Shown one piece after another: positions 34,484 through 42,409 of a stretch of 64,000 bases of DNA. A program made the position numbers and the translations under genes. Source of the stretch: Anaerolineaceae bacterium oral taxon 439 (GTDB lineage Bacteria > Chloroflexota > Anaerolineae > Anaerolineales > Anaerolineaceae); the NCBI GenBank assembly GCA_001717545.1, contig CP017039.1, forward strand, positions 682,001 through 746,000. The letters run 5' to 3'. Position 1 is the stretch's first letter; each line of letters starts with the position of its first letter. The notes under the pieces are model-generated. The model did not search any database. It saw only the letters and a list, made by a program, of their open reading frames with translations, and was not told the origin of the DNA.

Positions 34484-36694
34484 ATGAAACCGGAAACTAA
34501 AAAGGTTACCGCCGTGGTTGGCGGCAATGAGTTTGTATTTGAAACGGGAAAGCTTGGGCTTCAGGCCGGCGGTTCCGTTACGGTCAGCTGCGGCGAGTCA
34601 GTCGTCTTCTGCGCGGCGACAATGAGCAAAGAGGTTCGCGAAGGGCAGGATTTCTTCCCGCTGACGGTCGAATATGAAGAACGTATGTACGCTGGGGGAC
34701 GGATTCCCGGTTCGTTCTTCCGCCGTGAAGGACGTCCGTCGGGCGACGTCGTGTTGACGAGCCGGCTGATCGACCGGCCGCTCCGCCCGCTTTTTGATTC
34801 GGATATCCGCAATGAGGTTCAGGTTATTCTGTACAGTCTCTCGACGGACTATGAAACGCAGCTGGATATTTTAGCGCTGAACGCCGCTTCAGCCGCGCTG
34901 ATGATTTCTGATATTCCCTGGAACGGGCCGATTGGCGCCGTTCGCATAGGTCGGATCGACGGGGAATTCGTTATCAACCCGACTCATAGCGAGATGGAAA
35001 AATCTGAACTTGACCTGCGGATTGCGGGGACGGCGGACGCAATCCTGATGGTCGAGGCTGGCGCGGATCAGGTCAGCAGCGAGCTGATGGTCGAAGCGTT
35101 GGAAATGGGTCATCGCGCGATTCAGCCGCTGATTGAAGCGCAGCTGCGAATGGCGGCGGAAGTTGGAAAACCGAAGGCGGATATTCCGCGCTTCGTCGTC
35201 GATGGCGAGAAAGCCGAGCGCATGTATGAACGGTTCGGCGCCCGCATGGACGCGCTGATGGACGCGCCGCATACGAAAGCGGAGCTGGCCGATGGTATCG
35301 AAGCGCTGAAAGCCGAAGCCGTCGCTGAATTCGCCGGCGATGACGAGGCGCTGATCGATGAGTATCATGAAGCGTTTGAATCGGCTTACAAGAAGGTTGT
35401 TCGAAGCCGGATCCTCGATCGCCATATCCGTCCTGACGGCCGACAGCTGACGGAGATTCGTCCGATTTGGACGGAGGTCAGCTGCCTTCCACGCGTTCAT
35501 GGGACCGGGTTATTTACCCGTGGCGAGACGCAGGTCATGACGTCGGTCGCGCTCGGGACGCCGCGCGACGCTCAGGAAATCGATACGCTGTCCCCGGTTA
35601 CCAGCAAACGTTATATTCATCATTATAATTTCCCGCCGTTCTGTACCGGCGAGACGAAGCGCCTCGGCGGTCAGAGCCGCCGCGAAATTGGGCATGGCGC
35701 GCTGGCGGAACGTGCGCTGATCCCCGTGATTCCGTCGGAAGCGGAATTCCCGTACACGATTCGCGTCGTTTCCGAGGTCCTCAGTTCGAACGGATCGAGC
35801 TCGATGGCTTCGGTCTGCGGTTCGACGATGGCGTTGATGGACGCGGGAGTCCCGATTAAAGCGCCGGTCACCGGAATCGCGATGGGACTGATTAAAGAAG
35901 GTGAAAATTTCGTGATCCTGAGCGATATTCAGGGCCTCGAGGATCATTTAGGCGATATGGATTTCAAGGTCGCCGGGACTGAGGCCGGGATTACCGCGCT
36001 GCAGATGGATATCAAAATTCGCGGGATTACGCCGGAGATCATGCGGAAAGCAATCGCGCAGGCGAACGATGGCCGCGCTCATATCCTGGGCAAGATCCGC
36101 GAGGTTATCGCCGCTCCGCGTCCAGACCTGAAGCCGTTCGTTCCTCGAATGACGACGATTCAGATCCCGATCGAAAAGATCGGCGCGATTATCGGTCCGG
36201 GCGGGAAAAATATCCGCTCGATTCAGGACGAGACGAATACCAGGATTGATATCGACGATAACGGTCTGGTCTTTATTTCTTCCGCGAACGGCGCGAATTC
36301 GGAAGCGGCCTGCGAAAAGATTCTGAGCATGATCGAGACGGCGATCCCTGGAAACCTGTATACCGGGAAGGTCGTTCGGATTACCGATTTTGGGGCGTTC
36401 GTTGAAATTCTTCCGAACGTTGACGGTATGGTCCATATTTCGCAGCTCGATACCGAACGCGTCAATAAGGTTGAAGATATCGTTTCGTTGGGCGACGAAA
36501 TTACCGTCATGGTCACGGGCGTTGACGACGGGAAGGTTCGCCTGAGCCGCCAGGCAGTTCTCGAGGGCTGGACGCTGGAAGAGGCGATTGCCGCCGATTC
36601 GAAGAAGCCGGGCGGCGGGAATCGTGGTCATAACCGCCGTGATAACGATCGGAACCGCGATCGCGGAGGACGCGGCGCGGGCGGCAGGAAATAA
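34484..36694 (+). CDS. pnp: Polyribonucleotide nucleotidyltransferase (PNPase)
   Basis: 736-residue phosphorolytic 3'-5' exoribonuclease. It has two RNase PH-like domains (N-terminal with YEERMYAGGRIPGSFFRREGRPS, second with RGETQVMTSVALGTPRDAQ and YNFPPFCTGE), an all-helical linker, a KH domain (GAIIGPGGKNIRSIQDET), an S1 domain (GNLYTGKVVRITDFGAFVEI, DGMVHISQ), and a basic Gly/Arg/Asn tail (GGGNRGHNRRDNDRNRDRGG) that probably adds RNA affinity. Downstream of rpsO as in many bacteria; terminator at 36719. Confidence 0.98.
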   Translation: MKPETKKVTAVVGGNEFVFETGKLGLQAGGSVTVSCGESVVFCAATMSKEVREGQDFFPLTVEYEERMYAGGRIPGSFFRREGRPSGDVVLTSRLIDRPLRPLFDSDIRNEVQVILYSLSTDYETQLDILALNAASAALMISDIPWNGPIGAVRIGRIDGEFVINPTHSEMEKSELDLRIAGTADAILMVEAGADQVSSELMVEALEMGHRAIQPLIEAQLRMAAEVGKPKADIPRFVVDGEKAERMYERFGARMDALMDAPHTKAELADGIEALKAEAVAEFAGDDEALIDEYHEAFESAYKKVVRSRILDRHIRPDGRQLTEIRPIWTEVSCLPRVHGTGLFTRGETQVMTSVALGTPRDAQEIDTLSPVTSKRYIHHYNFPPFCTGETKRLGGQSRREIGHGALAERALIPVIPSEAEFPYTIRVVSEVLSSNGSSSMASVCGSTMALMDAGVPIKAPVTGIAMGLIKEGENFVILSDIQGLEDHLGDMDFKVAGTEAGITALQMDIKIRGITPEIMRKAIAQANDGRAHILGKIREVIAAPRPDLKPFVPRMTTIQIPIEKIGAIIGPGGKNIRSIQDETNTRIDIDDNGLVFISSANGANSEAACEKILSMIETAIPGNLYTGKVVRITDFGAFVEILPNVDGMVHISQLDTERVNKVEDIVSLGDEITVMVTGVDDGKVRLSRQAVLEGWTLEEAIAADSKKPGGGNRGHNRRDNDRNRDRGGRGAGGRK

Positions 36695-36718
36695 GAGCCG
36701 GATAGCCGGGAATAATCG

Positions 36719-36766
36719 GAAGACCGTATTCAGAGAGAACGATCCAGAGTACGGTCTTCTTTTATT
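36719..36766 (+). terminator. Intrinsic terminator after pnp
   Basis: GAAGACCGTA (36719-36728) pairs with TACGGTCTTC (36750-36759), followed by TTTTATT. Confidence 0.8.
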
Positions 36767-36866
36767 CCGGCGGCTTTGGAGCGCGCGGCTGAACGAGTTC
36801 TCGATCCAGGAAGCTCGCTTTGATGGCACATGGGAATGGATATGCCGAGAATGTAACGAATCATGC

Positions 36867-36894
36867 TTGCTTAATTCTTTCAGAATGCTATAAT
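36867..36894 (+). promoter_or_regulatory. Sigma-70-type promoter of the toxin-antitoxin pair
   Basis: TTGCTT (36867-36872), a 16-bp spacer and TATAAT (36889-36894), 24 bp before the antitoxin ATG, with AAAGGAG between. The preceding terminator separates it from pnp, so the pair has its own promoter. Confidence 0.7.
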
Positions 36895-36918
36895 ACAGAA
36901 AGAAAGGAGTTTGGAAAG

Positions 36919-37182
36919 ATGGCGAACGCAGTTAACGTGAATTTTCGTTTGGATGAAGACGTAAAAAAGAGCATGGAACAGACATGCTCGGAACTGGGGC
37001 TTTCGATGAGCGCGGCGTTTACGATTTTCGCGAGGAAGGTCAGCCGTGAGAAACGGATTCCTTTTGAAATATCCGTCGATCCGTTTTATTCTGAGTCCAA
37101 TATTCAGTATTTAGAAAGGAAGGTAGCTGAGTATAAAGCGGGGCGACTTAAGCTTTCTGAACATGAGCTGATTGAGGATTAG
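36919..37182 (+). CDS. RelB/DinJ-family antitoxin
   Basis: 87 residues. The N-terminus is a ribbon-helix-helix DNA-binding segment (VNVNFRLDEDVKKSMEQTCSELGLSMSAAFTIFARKV), typical of RelB/DinJ, and the C-terminal half (LERKVAEYKAGRLKLSEHELIED) is the part that wraps the toxin. It has a ribosome site AAAGGAG, ends three bases before the toxin start, and probably represses its own promoter with the toxin. The longer upstream in-frame start is rejected because it crosses the promoter. Confidence 0.9.
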   Translation: MANAVNVNFRLDEDVKKSMEQTCSELGLSMSAAFTIFARKVSREKRIPFEISVDPFYSESNIQYLERKVAEYKAGRLKLSEHELIED

Positions 37183-37185
37183 GCG

Positions 37186-37455
37186 ATGCGGATGAAGACA
37201 ATTGAATGGGATTTCGACGCATGGGAAGATTACCTGTATTGGCAGCAGCATGACAAAAAGAAGCTGCGCCGGGTAAATCAGCTGATAAAGGATCTTTTGA
37301 GAAATCCGTTGAGCGGTATTGGAAAACCGGAACCGTTGAAAGGAAGTTTGACCGGGTTTTGGAGCCGACGAATTGACGATGAGCATCGACTTGTGTATGC
37401 GGTTGAGGAATTGAAGATCGTGATTATCTCCTGCCGCGGGCATTACGATGATTGA
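37186..37455 (+). CDS. yoeB: YoeB/Txe-family mRNA-interferase toxin
   Basis: 89 residues, matching YoeB closely at SGIGKPEPLKG, GFWSRRIDDEHRLVY and VIISCRGHY. The catalytic set is intact: Glu49, Arg68, His86 and Tyr87, equivalent to E. coli Glu46, Arg65, His83 and Tyr84. Such toxins cleave mRNA at the ribosome A site when the antitoxin is degraded. The ATG follows the antitoxin stop by three bases. Partnering with a RelB/DinJ antitoxin instead of a Phd/YefM type is a mixed pairing. Confidence 0.93.
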   Translation: MRMKTIEWDFDAWEDYLYWQQHDKKKLRRVNQLIKDLLRNPLSGIGKPEPLKGSLTGFWSRRIDDEHRLVYAVEELKIVIISCRGHYDD

Positions 37456-37491
37456 GTATTCTGCGTTTGCGGATCAGACAGGGGACGATAG

Positions 37492-38109
37492 ATGAAGCTG
37501 AGTCATATTATCCTGAAGGTTAACGATCTCGATCAGGCGGTCAAAATGTACCGCGAGAAAGGGTTTGCGGTCGAGTACGGGAAAACGAAGAATCCGTACA
37601 ACGCGTTGATCTATTTTTCGAAAGGGCCTTATCTTGAATTGCTGGCCAGGACGGGAATGCCCAACTGGATCAAAAAGCTGATGCGGCTTCTTGGATACGG
37701 ACTTTTCATGGATCGGATGGACAGGCTGGATAGCTGCGGGCCGGGTTACTGCGAGCTTGCGTTTGAGACTTATGAGGGGAATTTTGACGCAGAGCGTGCG
37801 ATTTTAGCGAAATATGGCGTTCGCAGCGGCGGGCTTCCGAGCCGGCGCGTCGATACGCAGGGACGCGACTTGCGGTTTAAACTCCTGATTCCTGAGCCGC
37901 TCGACGTTCCGTTCTTCATGACGTATTTTTCGGTCGATCCGAAGCCGATTAACTTCGTTCATCCGAACGGCGTGAGGCGAATCGGGAAGGTTCTTTACCG
38001 GACGGCGCCGGAACGTTTTCAGATGATCCGGGAGCTCTGTGATGACGACAGGCTGGAGCTCGCTTCCGGGCGCGGGATCGAGGTCGAGTTCGAAAAGGCA
38101 GGGGCATAG
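37492..38109 (+). CDS. Glyoxalase-like/VOC superfamily protein
   Basis: 205 residues. The start LSHIILKVNDLDQAVKMYREKGFAVEYG and the repeat of the beta-alpha-beta-beta-beta unit in the middle (YLELLAR, CELAFETYEG) are typical of the glyoxalase-like vicinal oxygen chelate family. Metal ligands cannot be assigned with certainty (His4, Glu52 and a later His/Glu pair are candidates). Cytoplasmic. It starts 36 bp after the toxin, could be read through from the toxin-antitoxin promoter, and ends at a strong terminator. Substrate unknown. Confidence 0.75.
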   Translation: MKLSHIILKVNDLDQAVKMYREKGFAVEYGKTKNPYNALIYFSKGPYLELLARTGMPNWIKKLMRLLGYGLFMDRMDRLDSCGPGYCELAFETYEGNFDAERAILAKYGVRSGGLPSRRVDTQGRDLRFKLLIPEPLDVPFFMTYFSVDPKPINFVHPNGVRRIGKVLYRTAPERFQMIRELCDDDRLELASGRGIEVEFEKAGA

Positions 38110-38123
38110 ATTATCTTAATAAC

Positions 38124-38156
38124 CGTCCCCGTGACTGCCAGGGGGACGTTTTTTTT
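38124..38156 (+). terminator. Intrinsic terminator after the VOC gene
   Basis: CGTCCCC (38124-38130) pairs with GGGGACG (38142-38148), followed by eight T. Confidence 0.88.
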
Positions 38157-38190
38157 CAGCGATCGGCGCGAGATCAGGTAAAATGAGTAC

Positions 38191-38769
38191 ATGATCAATT
38201 ATCGTTCGCAATCGAAAAATCAGGAGATCGAAGCGAAATTTCCGATCGGCGACAAAGCGCAGCTGCGCGAGCGGATTCTGGCGCTTGGCGCTGAATTGAG
38301 GATTGACGAGGTGTATGAGCTGAACTATATCCTCGACCGGGACGCGGCCCCGCTTCAGGACTCGTATCAGCGGCTCCGACTCCGCCTTCAGGGCTCGGTC
38401 GCGACGCTGACGTATAAGCGCAGCCTGAAAAAAATCGAGGGCATCGCGTTCCGTGAAGAGGTTGAAACCGAAGTCTCGGATTTCGAGAATACACGCCTGA
38501 TTTTAGCGCGGCTGGGGTATACGACTCGGTTCATCTACGAAAAATATCGCAGCGTTTTCCAGGCGGGCGATTGCGTGCTGATGCTGGACGAGACGCCGAT
38601 CGGGACGTATCTGGAAATCGAGGGCGATTCAAATGACCAGATTTTCGCGATGGCCGAGCGGCTGGGGCTGGATTCGGGATCGGCGATCGACTCAGGGTAC
38701 CATCAGCTTTTCCTGAACTGGAAAGCGGCCGTCGGCGTCGACGACCGCGACATGATTTTCCGCAATTGA
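38191..38769 (+). CDS. CYTH-domain protein (CyaB/thiamine triphosphatase type)
   Basis: 192 residues. The EIEAKF signature (ExExK, residues 12-17) and the later RLRLR, YKR, EEVETEV, YRSVFQ and LMLDETPIGTYLEIEG match the triphosphate tunnel metalloenzyme fold, class IV adenylate cyclase-like branch. Members hydrolyse or use triphosphates with Mg2+; adenylate cyclase activity is not implied. The ATG has no ribosome site but a TAAAAT box ends six bases upstream, so a leaderless transcript is possible. Ends 37 bp from the convergent MATE gene. Confidence 0.85.
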   Translation: MINYRSQSKNQEIEAKFPIGDKAQLRERILALGAELRIDEVYELNYILDRDAAPLQDSYQRLRLRLQGSVATLTYKRSLKKIEGIAFREEVETEVSDFENTRLILARLGYTTRFIYEKYRSVFQAGDCVLMLDETPIGTYLEIEGDSNDQIFAMAERLGLDSGSAIDSGYHQLFLNWKAAVGVDDRDMIFRN

Positions 38770-38806
38770 TCGCCGGGGGGGCGAAATTTACGGGACAGCG
38801 CCCGAT

Positions 38807-40219
38807 TTATGACAACGCTGCGTTTTCGGTCGGAAGTTCCCCGGTCAGGACGTTCGCCCATTTCCCGGAACGAACCCGGAACGTACAAACGGTGGCGGTC
38901 GTAACCCATTCCGCCGCCATCCCGAGATAGACGACCGTGATTGGGAAGTGGAATCCATGCGTCAGCAGCGCGGTCGTCGGAATTCCCGCAAGCCATATCG
39001 AAAGCGAATCCGCCAGCATGCAGAAGATAACGTCGCCGCCGCTGCGCAGGATCCCGATCATCATCGTATATCCAAGCGCGCGGATCGGGACTGACAGCGC
39101 GCAGATCATCAGCAATCCTGACGCGGCCTTCAGCGCTTCGGGAGAGAGAGCGTAGAACGAGAGAATCCGATCTCGAACCAGAAAAAGAACAAGCCCGAGA
39201 AGCGCCGCCGACGTTCCGTTGAGCCAGCGGGCGAGGTCCGCCAGCCGGCGGGCATGCGCGATTCCGCCGCGGCCGAGTTCGTTTCCGATCAGTACGGCGC
39301 AGGCATCGCCGAGCGCGCAGATCGTGATAAACAGGAGGGCGTCGATCGGCGATACGGCGGCGGCTGCCGCGGCCGCGACGGTTGAAATCTGCGCAAAGAG
39401 CGAGTAATAAACGTTGACGCCGGAGCCCCAGAGCGTTTCGTTGATCAGGACGGGCAGCGATTTTTTCAAAACTTTAACGACGAGAGCGCGCCGGAAGACG
39501 AAGTATTCGCGGATTTTCGCGGCGGCAGGCGTTCCGAAGCGGAACGTCAGCGCGATCATCAGCGTTATTTCAACGAATCTGGAGATCATTGTAGCGATTG
39601 CCGCGCCTTTGGTTCCGAGCGCAGGCGCGCCGAGTTTTCCGAAAATCAGGACGTAATTCAAACTCAGGTTGACGAGGAACGCGGACGTCCCGGTCAGCAT
39701 CGGAATCCGCGTGAAACCGGTCGAACGATTGCCTGCGCTGAAAACCATCGTAACCGGATAGAAAAGGAAAACCGGAGCCTGAAACCGGAGGAATTCCCCG
39801 GCCATCCGGATCACGGCGGGATCGTTCGTATAGAAGCGGATGATCCGATCGGGGATCAGGACGACGCCCGTAAAGAAGAGGGCTCCGAGCGAAGCGCCGA
39901 TCGTCAGGAGGACGCCCATGATACGATGAATCGTTTTTTTATCGCGGATCCCCCAGTACTGCGCAATGAAGACCGAGCCGCCGCTCCCGAGGCCGAACAG
40001 GATAACATGAAACAGGCGGGAAAAAAATTGGGTATGGATATTGACGGCGGTCAGCGCGGCGTCGCCGAGCGCCCCGACCATCAGCGCGTCGAGCAGGTTG
40101 ACGGCTGTCGTGGCCGCCGATTGAATCATGATCGGATAGGCGATCCGCCAAAGGGCGGATATATCCTGTCGTGTTTCGGCGCTGAGGCGCGGCGGCAACG
40201 GTATCATGTCGTTAAGCAT
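38807..40219 (-). CDS. MATE-family multidrug/organic cation exporter
   Basis: 470 residues with about twelve hydrophobic helices in two homologous halves: AYPIMIQSAATTAVNLLDALMVG in the first and the corresponding SLPVLINETLWGSGVNVYYSLFAQI in the second, with PVTMVFSAGNRSTGFTRIPM in the middle. Pattern and length fit the NorM/DinF-like MATE superfamily, which exports drugs or metabolites using Na+ or H+. Substrate unknown. Transcribed alone; its 5' region lies beside a terminator for the next gene. Confidence 0.9.
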   Translation of the reverse strand: MLNDMIPLPPRLSAETRQDISALWRIAYPIMIQSAATTAVNLLDALMVGALGDAALTAVNIHTQFFSRLFHVILFGLGSGGSVFIAQYWGIRDKKTIHRIMGVLLTIGASLGALFFTGVVLIPDRIIRFYTNDPAVIRMAGEFLRFQAPVFLFYPVTMVFSAGNRSTGFTRIPMLTGTSAFLVNLSLNYVLIFGKLGAPALGTKGAAIATMISRFVEITLMIALTFRFGTPAAAKIREYFVFRRALVVKVLKKSLPVLINETLWGSGVNVYYSLFAQISTVAAAAAAAVSPIDALLFITICALGDACAVLIGNELGRGGIAHARRLADLARWLNGTSAALLGLVLFLVRDRILSFYALSPEALKAASGLLMICALSVPIRALGYTMMIGILRSGGDVIFCMLADSLSIWLAGIPTTALLTHGFHFPITVVYLGMAAEWVTTATVCTFRVRSGKWANVLTGELPTENAALS

Positions 40220-40275
40220 ACCTGATTTAATCGGGAGCGCGCTGAATTCCGCAGGGGCGCATGAGCAGGGTTCAC

Positions 40276-40306
40276 AAAAAAACCGCGCCCGGAAGCGCGG
40301 TTTTTT
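40276..40306 (-). terminator. Hairpin terminator after the secreted protein gene
   Basis: AAAACCGCGC and GCGCGGTTTT form a stem around 40278-40306, flanked by A- and T-runs. It follows the stop of the minus-strand gene at 40330 and also insulates the MATE gene upstream region. Confidence 0.82.
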
Positions 40307-40329
40307 CAGCGGATGAATGCCTGAAAGGT

Positions 40330-41709
40330 TTAGTAATCCGTCGATTCGTACTCGACTACCGCCGGATTCAACATGCGCGCGAGGTCCTCCAGCGTCATGA
40401 CCTCTTCTGTCTGGCTCTGAGTTTCGAAATCAAGCGATTTAACCGTAACGGTTTCGGCCTGAGGATCGAGCGTCGCGTTGAAAATTTCCATTCCCATCAT
40501 GACAAAGGCGACGCTGCTGTCGGCTTTGTTGATCTTGAGCGAAAACCCGCTCATCATGCCCATTTCGCCGGCGCTGATTTCAATCTCGATCATCGATTCC
40601 GCTGCGTTAAAGGTCAGATTGACGATTTCGGTATCTCCGGACGTCAGTCGGACCGTTTTCGTTTCATCCTCAAATTTGAGCGTGATCGAATCGCCGGACG
40701 ACTCAGCCCCGAGCTCCGCCGTCGCATCAGAAAGACCTTCCGCCGCGATCGTAATTTCTTTAGTCTCCGGGTAGAAATATGCCGTGAAAACTTCGACGCC
40801 GTCGGCGGTCACTCCGAACGATTTATTTTCAGGGTTTAATTCAAGCGTGTATGTCGCCGTGGAAGGAGCGTCTTTGTCGGCGAGGGTAGGCGTTTTCGGC
40901 GCTGTTAAGATTATCTGATATTTTTCGGGAACGAATTCAAGGGTGCTCGTCCTCTTATCCTCGAGCCCGGTTATCGAGATCTTATTGGTTTCCGTGAAAG
41001 CGATTTCAAGCGCGTCGCTGAATTCGCTTTCTTCCTCGAATTTCGCGGCGATCGTCAAAATATTATCGCCGAAGCGGACCAGGAAGTTGTTCTCCATCAT
41101 CTTTCCGTCTTCGCCGGGCGCCTCATACGTGATCAGCATCGTATCCGCTTCCGGTCCCTTCGAGAGCGATACTCGCTGCATGACTTTTCCAGTCGCGTCA
41201 GCGTATACGTATGAGTTGCCTTCGACGGTCATCGTCATGATACCCATGATATCAAGCGAGTTATCAGAAACAATGGTGATATTCGATTTCGCGAATTCAG
41301 CCTTCGCCTTTTCGTCTGAAGCGCTGAGCCGGATCAGTTCTTCAAAAAAATCTTCTTTTCCATCGTCAACAATATTTTTCTTTAATTCGCCGAAAACAAA
41401 GTTCCTGGCGTCAGAGGTCATATCGTCTTTCCAGAAATCGAAATTGTCGGCAAGATCGACGATTTTACTGAACGACGCGTAAGCTTCGTCGGCGTCAAAA
41501 TCAGAGACATAGTCCGCGATCGTTTTCAGCGTCAGACGCGCCTGATCCAGTTGAGCTTCGGTTACCGGAGCCTCCTCGAAGTCGGATTCTTCCGGAGCCG
41601 CTTCCTCCGCCGTCGTTTCGGATTCAAACGTAATCTGTGCGAAGGCTGGAGCCGCGATTAACGAAAAACAGAACGCAAAGATCAATAAAACGGATAAAAA
41701 CTTCTTCAT
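40330..41709 (-). CDS. Secreted protein of unknown function (459 aa)
   Basis: A clear Sec signal peptide (MKKFLSVLLIFAFCFSLIAAPAFAQ) is followed by an acidic, Glu-rich linker (TTAEEAAPEESDFEEAP) and a long beta-rich region with repeated short strands (ITIAAEGLSDATAELG, SMIEIEISAGEMGMMSGFSLKI). No cysteines, lipobox, membrane helix or known catalytic motif. The repeated strand-turn pattern suggests a beta-solenoid or beta-sandwich, possibly lipid- or carbohydrate-binding. The leader contains a small hairpin and AGAAAGGAAATC before the ATG. Single-gene unit with its own terminator. Confidence 0.65.
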   Translation of the reverse strand: MKKFLSVLLIFAFCFSLIAAPAFAQITFESETTAEEAAPEESDFEEAPVTEAQLDQARLTLKTIADYVSDFDADEAYASFSKIVDLADNFDFWKDDMTSDARNFVFGELKKNIVDDGKEDFFEELIRLSASDEKAKAEFAKSNITIVSDNSLDIMGIMTMTVEGNSYVYADATGKVMQRVSLSKGPEADTMLITYEAPGEDGKMMENNFLVRFGDNILTIAAKFEEESEFSDALEIAFTETNKISITGLEDKRTSTLEFVPEKYQIILTAPKTPTLADKDAPSTATYTLELNPENKSFGVTADGVEVFTAYFYPETKEITIAAEGLSDATAELGAESSGDSITLKFEDETKTVRLTSGDTEIVNLTFNAAESMIEIEISAGEMGMMSGFSLKINKADSSVAFVMMGMEIFNATLDPQAETVTVKSLDFETQSQTEEVMTLEDLARMLNPAVVEYESTDY

Positions 41710-41902
41710 GATTTCCTTTCTGTAGCGTTCAGGCGCTACTGCCTTATCATCCTCACTAATCTGCCTGCTACGGATAAACGCTGCGTTCGTTTCCGAAGAT
41801 CAGCTTTTCAAACTATATCATATTTTTACCCGCGGATTATTCGAAATGAATCGGATTATGTATTGCGACGAGGCGGCGCATGGGACGGAGCCCCTCCGGG
41901 CG

Positions 41903-42409
41903 TTACATGTTTTCGATCAGATCGAAAAGCCATTCGAGGAAACCTTTTCCCCGGCGGTAAGGCGATCGCGAAGCGGATTTCAGCTGGGCAGGGCGTTCCG
42001 AAGCGTTTCGGCAGGCTGCGTTTTTTTCGCCTGACGGTCGCGGAACGGATTTCCGCGCGAAGGCCTCTAAAAAATCGCTGGCTTCGCGGTAGCGGGCGAA
42101 CGCTTTTTCGAGCTTTCGGAATTGCGGCGAGTGGACGCGGCGGCGGTTGTTGACGACGCTGTACCCCAGAGCCTTATGCAGCAGCTCATGATACATCACG
42201 AATTCGAGAACGTATTCGGGCGTATCCGCGCGGTTCAGCCGCCGGTTGATCGTCAGCGTGTCGGTCGTATAGTTATATTTTCCCATGGTATATTTCGCGC
42301 CGCGCGCGGACCAGGGCAGCTTCGGTCTGGCGATTTTTCCGCCGAAGTAGGTCTGGCTGACGCGGACGAAGATCTCGTCGAGGTCGAACGCAGGCGCCGC
42401 TTTTTTCAT
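41903..42409 (-). CDS. SprT-like zinc metallopeptidase-domain protein
   Basis: 168 residues. The zinc motif HELLHK (74-79) with a further His93 in RVHSPQF and the preceding INRRLNRADTPEYVLEFVMY fit SprT-like peptidases (relatives of SPRTN). The C-terminal 60 residues are basic with two Cys and unlike the domain. It overlaps the end of the upstream propeller gene by ATGA and is the last of a four-gene operon. Protease activity on nucleic-acid-bound proteins is known for eukaryotic SPRTN; here it is only a possibility. Confidence 0.85.
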   Translation of the reverse strand: MKKAAPAFDLDEIFVRVSQTYFGGKIARPKLPWSARGAKYTMGKYNYTTDTLTINRRLNRADTPEYVLEFVMYHELLHKALGYSVVNNRRRVHSPQFRKLEKAFARYREASDFLEAFARKSVPRPSGEKNAACRNASERPAQLKSASRSPYRRGKGFLEWLFDLIENM

